Source of the DNA: JAMXLO01 sp035511435
GTDB lineage: Bacteria > Pseudomonadota > Alphaproteobacteria > Acetobacterales > Acetobacteraceae
Assembly: GCA_035511435.1 (NCBI GenBank)
Contig: DATKFJ010000484.1
Coordinates: 1 to 31,266, forward strand
Length of the DNA: 31,266 bases
Direction: 5' to 3'
The first letter of the stretch is position 1, and each line of letters opens with the position of its first letter. The translations under genes were made by a program, and so were the position numbers. Positions 1-8,123 of the stretch are shown here, piece after piece. Under the pieces are notes generated by a model that had not been told where the DNA came from, searched no databases, and was given only the letters and a program-made list of their open reading frames with translations.

Positions 1-1302
1 CCGATGGACCTGAAGCGCGGCATCGACAAGGCGGTGAGCGCCGTCGTGGAGGAGCTGAAGAAGAAGAGCCGCAAGATCACCACGCCGGCAGAGACCGCCC
101 AGGTCGGCGCGATCGCGGCGAACGGCGAGACCGAGATCGGCAAGATGATCTCCGACGCGATGCAGAAGGTCGGCAACGAGGGCGTCATCACGGTCGAGGA
201 AGCCAAGGGCATCCAGACCGAACTCGAGGTCGTCGAAGGCATGCAGTTCGACCGCGGCTATGTCTCGCCGTATTTCATCACCAACGCCGAGAAGATGGTT
301 GCCGATCTGGATCAGCCGTACATTCTGATCCACGAGAAGAAGCTGTCGGGCCTGCAGCCGATGCTGCCGCTGCTGGAAAGCATCGTGCAGTCTGGCCGGC
401 CGCTGCTGATCATCGCCGAGGACGTCGAGGGCGAGGCGCTCGCGACTTTGGTGGTGAACAAGCTGCGTGGCGGTCTGAAGGTCGCCGCGGTGAAGGCGCC
501 TGGCTTCGGTGATCGCCGCAAGGCGATGCTGGAAGACATCGCGATCCTGACCGGCGGTCAGGTGATCAGCGAGGATCTCGGCATCAAGCTCGAGAACGTC
601 ACGCTGGCCATGCTCGGCAAGGCGAAAAAGATTCTCATCGAGAAAGAGAACACGACGATTGTCGAGGGCGCCGGCAAGAAGGCCGACATCGTTGGCCGCT
701 GCAACCAGATCCGCGCGCAGGTCGAGGAAACCACCTCGGACTATGACCGCGAGAAGCTGCAGGAGCGGCTGGCGAAGCTGGCCGGTGGCGTTGCCGTCAT
801 CCGCGTCGGTGGTTCGACTGAAGTGGAAGTGAAGGAGCGCAAGGACCGCGTCGATGACGCGTTGCACGCCACGCGTGCGGCCGTCGAGGAAGGCATCGTG
901 CCCGGTGGCGGCGTTCCGCTGGCGCGCGCGTCGCTGATCCTGTCCAAGCTGAAGGCCGACAACGACGACCAGCGCTTCGGCATCGAGATCGTGCGCAAGG
1001 CGGTGCAGACTCCGCTGCGGCAGATCGCCGAGAACGCCGGTGAAGATGGCGCGGTCATCGCCGGGAAGGTGCTTGACCGTGACGAGTACAACTGGGGCTT
1101 TGACGCGCAGAGTGGCGAGTTCAAGGACCTGGTGAAGGCTGGCATCATCGACCCGACCAAGGTCGTGCGGACGGCACTGCAGGATGCGGCTTCGGTCGCC
1201 GGCCTGCTGGTGACCACCGAGGCAATGGTCGCCGAGAAGCCGGAGAAGAAGGGCCCGCCGATGCCGCCGGGTGGTGGTGGCATGGGCGACATGGACTTCT
1301 GA
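1..1302 (+). CDS. groEL: Chaperonin GroEL (60 kDa), 3' part; 5' end outside window
   Basis: This is the large subunit of the cytosolic GroEL/GroES folding chamber, an ATP-driven chaperonin. The reading frame is open from base 1 (Pro codon, then MDLKRGIDKAV), which matches about residue 113 of the usual 540-550, so roughly the first fifth of the gene lies upstream. Visible family hallmarks are VVEGMQFDRGYVSPYF and LLIIAEDVEGEALATLVVN of the apical domain, KAPGFGDRRKAML, the intermediate-domain SDYDREKLQERLAKLAGG, and VEEGIVPGGG. The tail is short (GGGGMGDMDF) rather than a long GGM repeat, as is common in alphaproteobacteria. A strong intrinsic terminator follows 26 bp after the stop, so this is the end of its operon, and groES is presumably upstream outside the window. 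The identification is secure; only the 5' end is unknown. Confidence 0.98.
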   Translation, partial: PMDLKRGIDKAVSAVVEELKKKSRKITTPAETAQVGAIAANGETEIGKMISDAMQKVGNEGVITVEEAKGIQTELEVVEGMQFDRGYVSPYFITNAEKMVADLDQPYILIHEKKLSGLQPMLPLLESIVQSGRPLLIIAEDVEGEALATLVVNKLRGGLKVAAVKAPGFGDRRKAMLEDIAILTGGQVISEDLGIKLENVTLAMLGKAKKILIEKENTTIVEGAGKKADIVGRCNQIRAQVEETTSDYDREKLQERLAKLAGGVAVIRVGGSTEVEVKERKDRVDDALHATRAAVEEGIVPGGGVPLARASLILSKLKADNDDQRFGIEIVRKAVQTPLRQIAENAGEDGAVIAGKVLDRDEYNWGFDAQSGEFKDLVKAGIIDPTKVVRTALQDAASVAGLLVTTEAMVAEKPEKKGPPMPPGGGGMGDMDF

Positions 1303-1328
1303 TCCGAAGTTCGTTCGCTGCGAACAGA

Positions 1329-1356
1329 GGGGCGGGCCGCAGGGTCCGCCCCTTTT
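1329..1356 (+). terminator. Rho-independent terminator of groEL
   Basis: A 10-bp GC-rich stem (arms 1329-1338 and 1343-1352, one G-T wobble) closes a 4-base loop and is followed by TTTT at 1353-1356. It lies 26 bp after the groEL stop, the classical intrinsic terminator layout. Confidence 0.88.
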
Positions 1357-1534
1357 GCGTGTGCCGTAGCAAGAAAAAATCCCCGATGCGGGTTACTGCG
1401 GCGCTGGGTGCAGTGAATTCCAGAGGTGGCAGTTGCGTCCAAATATGCGCGGCTGACGTGACCTCGATATCGAGCCGCTGGAATGGCAGGGGAAGTCGGC
1501 TACACTGGGGTTACTCAGTTACCGATCATCGAAA

Positions 1535-2194
1535 ATGTGCGGCCGATACGCATCCTTCCTGCCAGCCGAAGCGCTACGGGCGCTGTTCCACACAGTGAAC
1601 CCGACACCGAACTGGGAACCGACCTGGAACATGGCGCCGACGCGCAACGCGCCAGTGGTGCGGCTGCATCCGGAGACGCGGGCGCGCCATCTGGATTTGC
1701 TGCGCTGGGGCCTGGTGCCGCATTGGGCGAAGGACGCGAAATCGGTGCGCCAGCCAATCAACGCCCGCGCGGAGACCGTGGCCACGGCACCGATGTTCCG
1801 CGACGCGCTGGGACGACGGCGCTGCCTGGTTCCGGCAGACGTGTTCTACGAATGGCAGGCCACGGAGCACGGCAAGCAGCCGGTCGCCGTCGCCCGCGAA
1901 GATGGCCAGCCGATGGTGTTTGCCGGTCTGTGGGAAGGCTGGCGCGGCCCCGACGGCACTGTGCTGCGCAGCTTTACCATCGTAACCACAAATGCCAATA
2001 CGACGCTGCGGCCGATCCATGAACGGATGCCGGTGATTCTTGAACCTGCCGACTGGCCGGCATGGCTCGGCGAGGTGGCCGCCGATCCGGCAGTGTTGCT
2101 GCGTCCGTCCGAGGCGGCGCTGCGCGCCTGGCGGATCGGCACGGCGGTGAACAACGTGCGCAACGATTCTGCCGCGCTGCTGGAGCCGCTGTAG
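1535..2194 (+). CDS. yedK: SRAP-domain abasic-site DNA-protein crosslink protein (YedK/HMCES family)
   Basis: Members of this family shield abasic sites in single-stranded DNA by forming a thiazolidine crosslink through the N-terminal cysteine exposed after Met removal. The 219-residue protein starts MCGRYA, giving Cys2. The other active-site residues are all visible: Asn76 and Glu80 in NARAE, Glu106 in FYEW and His162 in IHERMP, at nearly the same positions as in E. coli YedK (Cys2, Asn75, Glu105, His160). The start is fixed by the need for Cys at position 2, although no clear Shine-Dalgarno sequence precedes it. A perfect 12-bp palindrome, CTCGATATCGAG, lies at 1463-1474 upstream; I saw no alphaproteobacterial LexA box (GTTC-N7-GTTC). 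The gene stands alone between groEL and the molybdenum hydroxylase gene. Confidence 0.96.
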   Translation: MCGRYASFLPAEALRALFHTVNPTPNWEPTWNMAPTRNAPVVRLHPETRARHLDLLRWGLVPHWAKDAKSVRQPINARAETVATAPMFRDALGRRRCLVPADVFYEWQATEHGKQPVAVAREDGQPMVFAGLWEGWRGPDGTVLRSFTIVTTNANTTLRPIHERMPVILEPADWPAWLGEVAADPAVLLRPSEAALRAWRIGTAVNNVRNDSAALLEPL

Positions 2195-2238
2195 GGACGA
2201 CCTGCAGGCGGCACCGACCGGGCGGCACCATGGCCAAC

Positions 2239-2269
2239 CCCATGGCCGACCTTTGCGCCCATGGCCGAC
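2239..2269 (+). promoter_or_regulatory. Direct repeat CCCATGGCCGAC x2 upstream of the Mo-hydroxylase gene
   Basis: The 12-mer CCCATGGCCGAC occurs at 2239-2250 and 2258-2269, 19 bp apart, and a third CCATGGCC core lies at 2228-2235. The cluster sits in the 121-bp gap ahead of the hydroxylase start at 2316. The spacing could suit a repeated protein-binding site, but no known operator was recognised. Confidence 0.3.
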
Positions 2270-2315
2270 AGCGGGTAGTGTTCGGGCGGGCCCAGGACAA
2301 TCAGGCGAGGTAGCT

Positions 2316-4604
2316 GTGAACGACACGATCGTTACCGACTCGGTGAAGCGCTTCAAGTGGGTCGGCACCCGACCGATCCGTCCCGACGGCGTTCCCAAGG
2401 TGACCGGCAAAGCGCTGTACGGCGCGGACTATCGGCTGCCCGGCATGCTGTATGGCCGCATTCTGCGTTCGCCCCACGCACACGCGATGATCAGGTCGCT
2501 CGACACCTCCAAGGCAGAGGCGCTGCCCGGCGTGAAGGCGGTGATCACCGCGAAGGATTTCCCTGACCAGAAGTTCGACTACATCGGCCCGGAGCGGGTC
2601 GCGGTGAACTTCTGGCACGTCACACGCAACATCCTGGCGCGCGAGAAGGCGCTGTATGAAGGCCACGCTATCGCCGCGGTGGCCGCCGTCAGCGCCAGCA
2701 TCGCCGAAGAGGCGCTGTCGCTGATCAAGGTCGATTACGAGGTGCTGCCGCACGTCATCGACGTGGACGAAGCGATGGCACCCGATGCGCCGCTGCTGTT
2801 CGCCGACATGCTCACGCGCGGGATCGAGCCCGCGCCGACCAGGCCATCCAACATCTCGAAGCGGCTCGAATTCATGACCGGCGACCTCGATGCCGGCTTT
2901 GCGCAAGCCGATGTGGTGATCGAGAAGGAGTTCAAGACCGCGGCCGTGCATCAGGCGTACATTGAACCGCATGCATGCGTCGCGCGTTGTGATGCCGATG
3001 GCCAGGCCGAGATCTGGTCCTCCAGCCAGGGCCACTTCCAGATGCGCGCCCTCACCGCGCAGATCCTCGGCATGAAGATCGGCGACCTGCGCGTCTATGC
3101 CGCGGAGATCGGCGGCGGCTTCGGCGGCAAGACCGTGACCTATCTCGAACCTGTTGCCACGCTGCTCGCGAAGAAGTCCGGCTTGCCGGTGCGCCTGATG
3201 ATGAGCCGCGACGAAGTGTTCAAGGCCACCGGCCCGACATCCGGCGCGTCGATGTGGGTGAAGATCGGCGTCAAGAAAGACGGCACGCTGGTCGCCGCGG
3301 ACGGAATCTTCAGGTTCCAGGCTGGCGCTTTCCCCGGTTCGCCGGTGATGAACGGCTGCCTGTGCGCGTTCGCGCCGTATAACATTCCGGCACAGCGTGC
3401 GGTTGGCTACGACGTGGTGTGCAACCGACCGAAGTCGGCGGCATATCGCGCACCCGGTTCGCCGATCTCGGCCTTCGCCGTGGAGAGCGTGATCGACATG
3501 CTGGCGACCAAGATCGGCATGGATCCGCTGAAGCTGCGGTTGAAGAACGCCGCGCGCATCGGTACGCCGACGATCTTCGGACCGAAGCACGCGCACAACG
3601 GCTATCCGGAAACGCTCGAGGCGTGTTTGAACCATCCAGCCTACAAGACAAAGCTGGGCAAGAACCAGGGGCGCGGCGTCGCGTCCGGCTACTGGTTCAA
3701 CGGCGGCGGCGATTCAAGCGCCACCATGCAGATCAATGCCGATGGCACGGTGCTGGTCGCGACCGGCAGCCCCGACGTCGGCGGCTCGCGCGCCTCGATG
3801 GCGATCATGGCAGCCGAGACGCTGGGTGTGGACTACGAACAGGTGCGCGCCATCGTCGCCGACACCGGATCGGTAGGCTACACGCATGTCACCGGCGGCT
3901 CGCGCGTCACGTTCGCCACGGGCACCGCGGTGGTGAATGCCACCAAGAACGTCATCGTCGATCTGTGCAAGCGCGCCGCGATGATCTGGGACGTCGATCC
4001 GGAAGGCGTGGTGTGGGAGGACGGCTTCGCCAAGCCGGCCAGCAGCAATGTCGGCGACTTCGAGCCGCTGTCGCTGAAGGCGCTCGCGGCGAAGTCGTCA
4101 GCGACCGGCGGCCCGATCAGCGCATCGGCGTCGGTCAATGCCGGTGGTCAGGCGCCCGGGTTCTCCACGCAATTCTGCGATGTGGAAGTCGATCCGGAAA
4201 CCGGCAAGGTGACCGTGCTGCGTTTCGTCGCCGCACAGGATGTCGGCCGTGCGATCCACCCGAGTTATGTCGAGGGACAGATCCAGGGTGGCGTCGTGCA
4301 GGGCATCGGTTGGGCACTGAGCGAGGAGTACATCTACAACGAGAAGGGTCAGTTGGATAACGCCGGGTTCCTGGATTATCGCTGCCCGGTGGCATCCGAC
4401 CTGCCAATGATCGAGGCGGTGCTGGTCGAGGTGCCGAACCCCGCGCATCCATACGGGGCGAAGGGCGTCGGCGAGGTCAACATATGTCCGCCGATGGCCG
4501 CGCTCGCCAACGCGATCGAGCACGCCATCGGCAGGCGGATGACCGAACTGCCGATGTCCCCGCCCAAGATCCTCGCCGCCATCGATGGGGGCGTGGAGGC
4601 CTGA
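2316..4604 (+). CDS. Xanthine dehydrogenase/aldehyde oxidase family molybdopterin-binding large subunit
   Basis: This is the molybdenum-cofactor subunit of a hydroxylase of the xanthine oxidase family (CoxL/XdhB-like), which inserts water-derived oxygen into aldehydes or N-heterocycles. It is 762 residues long. Visible features are the N-terminal 'hammerhead' domain (VPKVTGKALYGADY... LRSPHAHA), the cofactor motif GGGFGGKT at residues 266-273, AYRAPG at 376-381 where true CO dehydrogenases carry AYRCSFR, and the catalytic glutamate of KGVGE at residue 720. The AYRAPG sequence argues against CO dehydrogenase. The start is the GTG at 2316, preceded 5 bp upstream by AGGCGAGG. No FAD subunit or 2Fe-2S subunit lies next to it, so partners must be elsewhere. 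A MoaD/ThiS-like gene follows 4 bp after the stop. The substrate cannot be read from sequence. Confidence 0.93.
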   Translation: MNDTIVTDSVKRFKWVGTRPIRPDGVPKVTGKALYGADYRLPGMLYGRILRSPHAHAMIRSLDTSKAEALPGVKAVITAKDFPDQKFDYIGPERVAVNFWHVTRNILAREKALYEGHAIAAVAAVSASIAEEALSLIKVDYEVLPHVIDVDEAMAPDAPLLFADMLTRGIEPAPTRPSNISKRLEFMTGDLDAGFAQADVVIEKEFKTAAVHQAYIEPHACVARCDADGQAEIWSSSQGHFQMRALTAQILGMKIGDLRVYAAEIGGGFGGKTVTYLEPVATLLAKKSGLPVRLMMSRDEVFKATGPTSGASMWVKIGVKKDGTLVAADGIFRFQAGAFPGSPVMNGCLCAFAPYNIPAQRAVGYDVVCNRPKSAAYRAPGSPISAFAVESVIDMLATKIGMDPLKLRLKNAARIGTPTIFGPKHAHNGYPETLEACLNHPAYKTKLGKNQGRGVASGYWFNGGGDSSATMQINADGTVLVATGSPDVGGSRASMAIMAAETLGVDYEQVRAIVADTGSVGYTHVTGGSRVTFATGTAVVNATKNVIVDLCKRAAMIWDVDPEGVVWEDGFAKPASSNVGDFEPLSLKALAAKSSATGGPISASASVNAGGQAPGFSTQFCDVEVDPETGKVTVLRFVAAQDVGRAIHPSYVEGQIQGGVVQGIGWALSEEYIYNEKGQLDNAGFLDYRCPVASDLPMIEAVLVEVPNPAHPYGAKGVGEVNICPPMAALANAIEHAIGRRMTELPMSPPKILAAIDGGVEA

Positions 4605-4608
4605 CGCC

Positions 4609-4869
4609 ATGAGTGCGGCGCCGGCGAGAGTCGTGTTCACCACGGGCTTCTCCCGGCGCTACACCGGCGGCGTGACGGAGTTCCAGGTCGAGGCAAAGAA
4701 CCTGCGCGGCGTCATTCGCGAGATGGACCGGTTGTTCCCCGGCCTGGGCGAGACGCTACAGGAAGAGACCACCGTCGCGATCGACGGCGCGATCCACGAG
4801 ACCGGCTATTTCCAGTTGGTTCCGCCGGGTGCGGAGGTGTTCTTCATTCCGAAGATCGAGGGCGGATGA
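4609..4869 (+). CDS. MoaD/ThiS-like sulfur-carrier protein
   Basis: This 86-residue protein looks like a ubiquitin-fold sulfur carrier. It has the short beta-rich layout (residues about 8-45 with VTEFQVEAKNLRGVIREM), the segment FFIPKIEGG, and ends exactly in Gly-Gly, the residues that are adenylated and thiocarboxylated in MoaD and ThiS. GGAGG at 4594-4598 precedes the ATG. The gene starts 4 bp after the molybdopterin-binding subunit and is surely co-transcribed with it. This suggests a dedicated role in cofactor maturation or sulfuration for that enzyme, which is inference. No MoaE or MoeB/ThiF partner is visible nearby. The downstream gene is convergent. Confidence 0.85.
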   Translation: MSAAPARVVFTTGFSRRYTGGVTEFQVEAKNLRGVIREMDRLFPGLGETLQEETTVAIDGAIHETGYFQLVPPGAEVFFIPKIEGG

Positions 4870-4988
4870 CAGAGCAGCCTCAAACGCGCGCAACGCGATC
4901 GGCCGACAGAACCGCCCCCGCCTCTTGCGGGTGAGGGAAGCGGGCAAAACCGCAAGCGATCCAAGCTGTCCCTTGACGCGACAAAAAT

Positions 4989-6245
4989 TCACTGCTTCGC
5001 GTCACTATACGGATACCGCACATCCCCCGATTTGTATTCCGGCGGCCACAGGATGACTTCTTTCTTCGGGTCCTTGAACTGATCGACGTCGTGGCCAGTG
5101 ACCCCATGGAACTGCACCGCCAGAACGCGCGGCGTGGTCCACTCGCCGTTCGGTCCGAACGTGATATCGCCCACGATCGTGCGGAAGGTATGCGAGCGCA
5201 GATAGTCGGCGAGCTTGTCCTGATCCAGGCTCTTGACCCCTTCGATCGCCTGCCCCAGCACCTGCATATCGGCATACGCGAATGGCGGTAGATAGTATCC
5301 CAGGGCATCGACGCCGGCGCCCGCCGCCTTCGCCTGGTATTTCGTGAGAAACGCCTGCGCCTCCGGCGTCGCAAAGCCGCCGAACGGCAACCAGAAATCA
5401 TAGTCGACGATGCCATTCAGCAGTGGCCCAAGCTGCGTCTTGATCGCCGTCGCCTGTAGCCCGACCATGCCGCCGCCGAACAGCTTCGCGTTCAGACCGA
5501 CCTCGTTGGCGGCGCGCACCATGCCTACCGAGTCCGGCGGATAGGAACCGACGAACACCAGATCCGGATTGGTTGCCTGGATTGCTCGCACGATCGGCGA
5601 GTATTCCGCGGTGGTCGGCGGGTAGGTCTGGTCATAGACGATCTTGTAGCCCGCCCGCTTTGCCTGCGACCGTGCGCCATCCACTGCGTTCTTGGAGAAC
5701 TCCGCATCCGCACCGACCAGTGCGATGGTGGTCGGCTTCGGATTCAGCGTCGCCGCTACCGCGAAAAAGCCCTGCGAGAATGCTTCCTTCGGCGTCGCGC
5801 CGCCGGCTGGGATGATCGAGAAGTACTTTGGGTAGTGGAACTCGCTGTTCACATCCAGCCCGAACAAGCCGAGAAAAGTCAGGTTGCGCTGCATGATGAC
5901 CGGCATCGCCGGTGCCAGCATGTTGGTGCCGTTGCCGCCGATCAGCATATCGACATGATCGACGTCCAGCAGCTTGGTGATGATGCCCGGCACTGTCGAA
6001 GGATTGCTCTGGTCATCGTAGTATTGCAGCTTGACCGGACGGCCGAGCAGACCGCCGTTGGCGTTGATCTCCTCCGCCCAGATCTGCATCGCCAGCAGCG
6101 CCGCCTTGCCGTTCGGCGCCAGCCCACCGGTCAGCTCGATGTCGAAGCCGATCACCAGCGGTTGCGCCGGATGTGCGGCCGGGGCGAGGCAGCCCAGCAG
6201 CACGGCGGCAAGCGCGCCGCGAACGGCGCGAGGTGTGCGGTACAT
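4989..6245 (-). CDS. ABC transporter substrate-binding protein, Leu/Ile/Val type (Peripla_BP_6)
   Basis: A 418-residue periplasmic binding protein of the branched-chain amino acid/amide family. The N-terminus MYRTPRAVRGALAAVLLGCLAP is a signal peptide, probably cleaved near AHPA-QPL. Mature features are IGFDIELTGG, the repeated two-lobe pattern LLGRPVKLQYYDDQSNPS and VDHVDMLIGGNGTN, and a second lobe starting near TIALVGADAEFSKNAVDGA. The start is set by GGGAGGAAACCAAC ahead of the ATG at 6245. It follows the LLM oxidoreductase gene by 26 bp on the same strand, so the two form an operon. No permease or ATPase genes (livHMGF-like) are next to it, making it an orphan binding protein; the ligand is unknown. 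The other binding protein at 23989-25185 is similarly placed after an LLM gene. Confidence 0.94.
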   Translation of the reverse strand: MYRTPRAVRGALAAVLLGCLAPAAHPAQPLVIGFDIELTGGLAPNGKAALLAMQIWAEEINANGGLLGRPVKLQYYDDQSNPSTVPGIITKLLDVDHVDMLIGGNGTNMLAPAMPVIMQRNLTFLGLFGLDVNSEFHYPKYFSIIPAGGATPKEAFSQGFFAVAATLNPKPTTIALVGADAEFSKNAVDGARSQAKRAGYKIVYDQTYPPTTAEYSPIVRAIQATNPDLVFVGSYPPDSVGMVRAANEVGLNAKLFGGGMVGLQATAIKTQLGPLLNGIVDYDFWLPFGGFATPEAQAFLTKYQAKAAGAGVDALGYYLPPFAYADMQVLGQAIEGVKSLDQDKLADYLRSHTFRTIVGDITFGPNGEWTTPRVLAVQFHGVTGHDVDQFKDPKKEVILWPPEYKSGDVRYPYSDAKQ

Positions 6246-6271
6246 GTTGGTTTCCTCCCGATCCGGCGATG

Positions 6272-7285
6272 CTACGCCGCCTGGCGCACCGCCGGAAACA
6301 CCTCCTCGGCCAACAATTGCATCTGCTCCACGGCCAGGCTCTTCGGCATGCCGACCCAATGCACACCTGCGATCAGCGTGGTCACGCCAAAGCGCCGGCG
6401 CAGATCCAGGATCTGCTCCGTCACCTCCGCCGGCGATCCCAGCAGGAACCGGTCATCGACCAGGTCGGCGAAGTCCAGACCGAAGTGATCGCTTGACGGC
6501 ATCACCTTGTCCTGTCCCCAGTCGCGATACGCCTTGTATTTCACCTCCAGTGACGGCCGCGCACGCTCGATCGCTTCCTGTCGCGAACGTGCAATGAACA
6601 CTTCGCGCGCCATGGGGAACTCCGTCGGAAACGGCTTGCTGCATGCGTCGAGTTCGCGCTTGTAGACTTCCATCTGCCGCGCAATGGTATCCAGCTTGTT
6701 GTGCGGATTGACGAACCACGCATCCGCCATGCGCGCCGCGCGCCTGATGCCGACATCGATGTTCGCGCCAATCCACACGGGCGGCATCGGTTTCTGCACC
6801 GGCAGCACGGTGCAGTTCGCCTTGTCCAACTCGAAATATGACGCCTTCATCGACACAAAGTCCTCGGTCCACAACCGCTTCACGGCGGTGAGGCACTCCT
6901 CGAACCGGCGCCCTGCCTGCTTCAGTGTGGTACCGAACGCGCGAAACTCGATCTCGCGGTAGCCGATGCCGGCGCCGAACACCAGCTTGCCGCCGCACAT
7001 CACATCCAGCGACGCCAATTCTTCGGCCACATGCAGTGGGCTGTGCAGCGGCAACAGCACCACGCCGGGGATCAGCCGCAACTTCGGCGCGACCAGCGCC
7101 ACCTGCGTCAGATAAGGTATCTGCTGGATGTACTGGAACGGGTGCGAGCTGTAGTGCGAGCCCTTCGCCACACAGTCATAGCCCAGCTCCTCCGCCAGCT
7201 TCGCCGCTTCCAGGTCCTCGCGCAGGCGAAGCTGCATGTCGTCGCCTTGCGGATACTGGCCGCGAATGATCAGGCCGAATTTCAT
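6272..7285 (-). CDS. LLM class (luciferase-like) flavin-dependent oxidoreductase
   Basis: A 337-residue bacterial-luciferase-fold enzyme. These TIM-barrel proteins use FMNH2 or F420 to oxidise or reduce small organic molecules. Visible are MKFGLIIRGQYP at the N-terminus, LVALVAPKLRLIPGVVLLPLHSPLHVAEELASLDVMCGG-type strands around residues 75-110, the family signature GKLVFGAGIGYREIEFRAFG near residues 110-130, and PPVWIGANIDVGIRRAARMADAW near 180-200. The start at 7285 has AAGGGGAG about 7 bp upstream; an upstream in-frame ATG at 7318 is less likely. It is the first gene of a two-gene minus-strand operon with the binding protein downstream, so the substrate may be the ligand of that protein (inference). 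The region up to sspB is a divergent promoter space. Confidence 0.93.
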   Translation of the reverse strand: MKFGLIIRGQYPQGDDMQLRLREDLEAAKLAEELGYDCVAKGSHYSSHPFQYIQQIPYLTQVALVAPKLRLIPGVVLLPLHSPLHVAEELASLDVMCGGKLVFGAGIGYREIEFRAFGTTLKQAGRRFEECLTAVKRLWTEDFVSMKASYFELDKANCTVLPVQKPMPPVWIGANIDVGIRRAARMADAWFVNPHNKLDTIARQMEVYKRELDACSKPFPTEFPMAREVFIARSRQEAIERARPSLEVKYKAYRDWGQDKVMPSSDHFGLDFADLVDDRFLLGSPAEVTEQILDLRRRFGVTTLIAGVHWVGMPKSLAVEQMQLLAEEVFPAVRQAA

Positions 7286-7610
7286 TTCATTCTCCCCTTG
7301 TGGACGTGCGTGCCGCATTCAGCATAGCCCACACCGGCCATGCGAGCAGTTCCCATCTTTCACCAGGGGGCAAGCGGCGTTGCCGGCAGTGCAATCGGAC
7401 CAGCGGCGAAGCGTCCGGCGTCGCTCTTGTTACGCTATCATTGCGAGGAACGCAGCGACGAGGCAATCGCTGTCACGGTGCGCGTACCGTGACCGCGACT
7501 GCTTCGCTTGCACGGGTTCCCCCGGCAACCCGCCGGGCACTATCCATCCTGCACCTTTGCCGGTTCGCCCGCCGCGCGCTATGGGTGCGTCGGATACGTG
7601 AGGGGTCCGG
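7286..7610. other. Divergent intergenic region between LLM gene and sspB
   Basis: This 325-bp gap holds the divergent promoters for the minus-strand LLM operon and for sspB, plus a repeat element (7436-7502). No convincing gene was seen in either direction. AGGGG at 7601-7605 is the likely ribosome-binding site of sspB. Confidence 0.6.
7436..7502 (+). repeat. Palindromic dispersed repeat, copy 1 (left-end fragment)
   Basis: The element opens with CATTGCGAGGAAC (7439-7451), continues through CGACGAGGCAATC, and folds into a long hairpin: GCAATCGC (7463-7470) and GTCACGGT (7472-7479) pair with ACCGTGAC (7486-7493) and GCGACTGC (7495-7502), with one mismatch. The same opening, CATTGCGAGGAAC then CGACGA-GCAATC then TCACGGTG, begins the longer copy at 9785-9937. 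The CATTGCGAGGA core is a dispersed repeat motif I know from alphaproteobacterial genomes. Confidence 0.7.
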
Positions 7611-8114
7611 ATGGAAGACGACACGGAGCAACGGCCGGAAAGCCTGCTCCCATACGAGGACTGGATCGAGACGGCGATGCGCCAGGTCGTGGCGCAGGCG
7701 GTGGCATACGTTGTCGAGAACGGTCTGCCCGGCGAGCACCATTTCTACCTGACGTTCCGCACGGATCATCCCGGCGTGGTGATCCCCCCGCGGTTGCGCG
7801 CGCAATACCCGCAGGAGATGACGATCGTCCTCCAGCACCAGTATTGGGATCTGAAGATGGATACGGTGGCCGGGCTGATCAGCGTCGGCCTGTCGTTCGG
7901 CGGTGTGCCGGCATCGCTGGTCATTCCCCTGGCCGCGGTCACCGGGTTCGCCGATCCGCATGTGCGTTATGGCCTGCGCTTCCGTGCCGCCGCCGCCGCG
8001 CCGGAAGTGGCGGATGCCGTGGAGCCCGAGGCGGTCGAAGCGGAGAAGCCGGACGCCACGCCGCAAGTGGTCAGTCTCGACGCATTCCGCCGCCGTCCGC
8101 CATCCAAGGAATAG
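7611..8114 (+). CDS. sspB: SspB-family ClpXP proteolysis adaptor
   Basis: SspB tethers ssrA-tagged and some native proteins to the ClpXP protease in the cytosol. The 167-residue protein has the alphaproteobacterial form: an N-terminal helix (LLPYEDWIETAMRQVVAQAVAYV), the substrate-binding domain with HHFYLTFRTDHPGV, LRAQYPQEMTIVLQHQYWDL and LSFGGVPASLVIPLAAVTGFADP, a variable acidic linker (about residues 128-150), and a C-terminal ClpX-binding peptide VVSLDAFRRR. AGGGG lies about 5 bp ahead of the ATG. The class I fumarase gene starts 9 bp after its stop, so they are co-transcribed. From memory, sspB is often near fumC and an RHH_4 gene in alphaproteobacteria; both occur 8 kb away here. Confidence 0.94.
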   Translation: MEDDTEQRPESLLPYEDWIETAMRQVVAQAVAYVVENGLPGEHHFYLTFRTDHPGVVIPPRLRAQYPQEMTIVLQHQYWDLKMDTVAGLISVGLSFGGVPASLVIPLAAVTGFADPHVRYGLRFRAAAAAPEVADAVEPEAVEAEKPDATPQVVSLDAFRRRPPSKE

Positions 8115-8123
8115 AAGCACGCA

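Noticed and set aside
1309..1325. GTTCGTTCGCTGCGAAC as a LexA box for the SRAP gene
   Set aside because: It lies before the groEL terminator, more than 200 bp from the SRAP start, and does not fit the alphaproteobacterial GTTC-N7-GTTC spacing.
741..1442. Long minus-strand open frame across groEL
   Set aside because: It is a GC-rich shadow of the groEL coding strand; the peptide is low-complexity Ser/Pro/Arg with no family resemblance.
4904..4960. GC-rich inverted repeats between the MoaD-like gene and the binding protein as a terminator
   Set aside because: Stems are short and imperfect with no T tract in either direction; similar tracts occur in other gaps.
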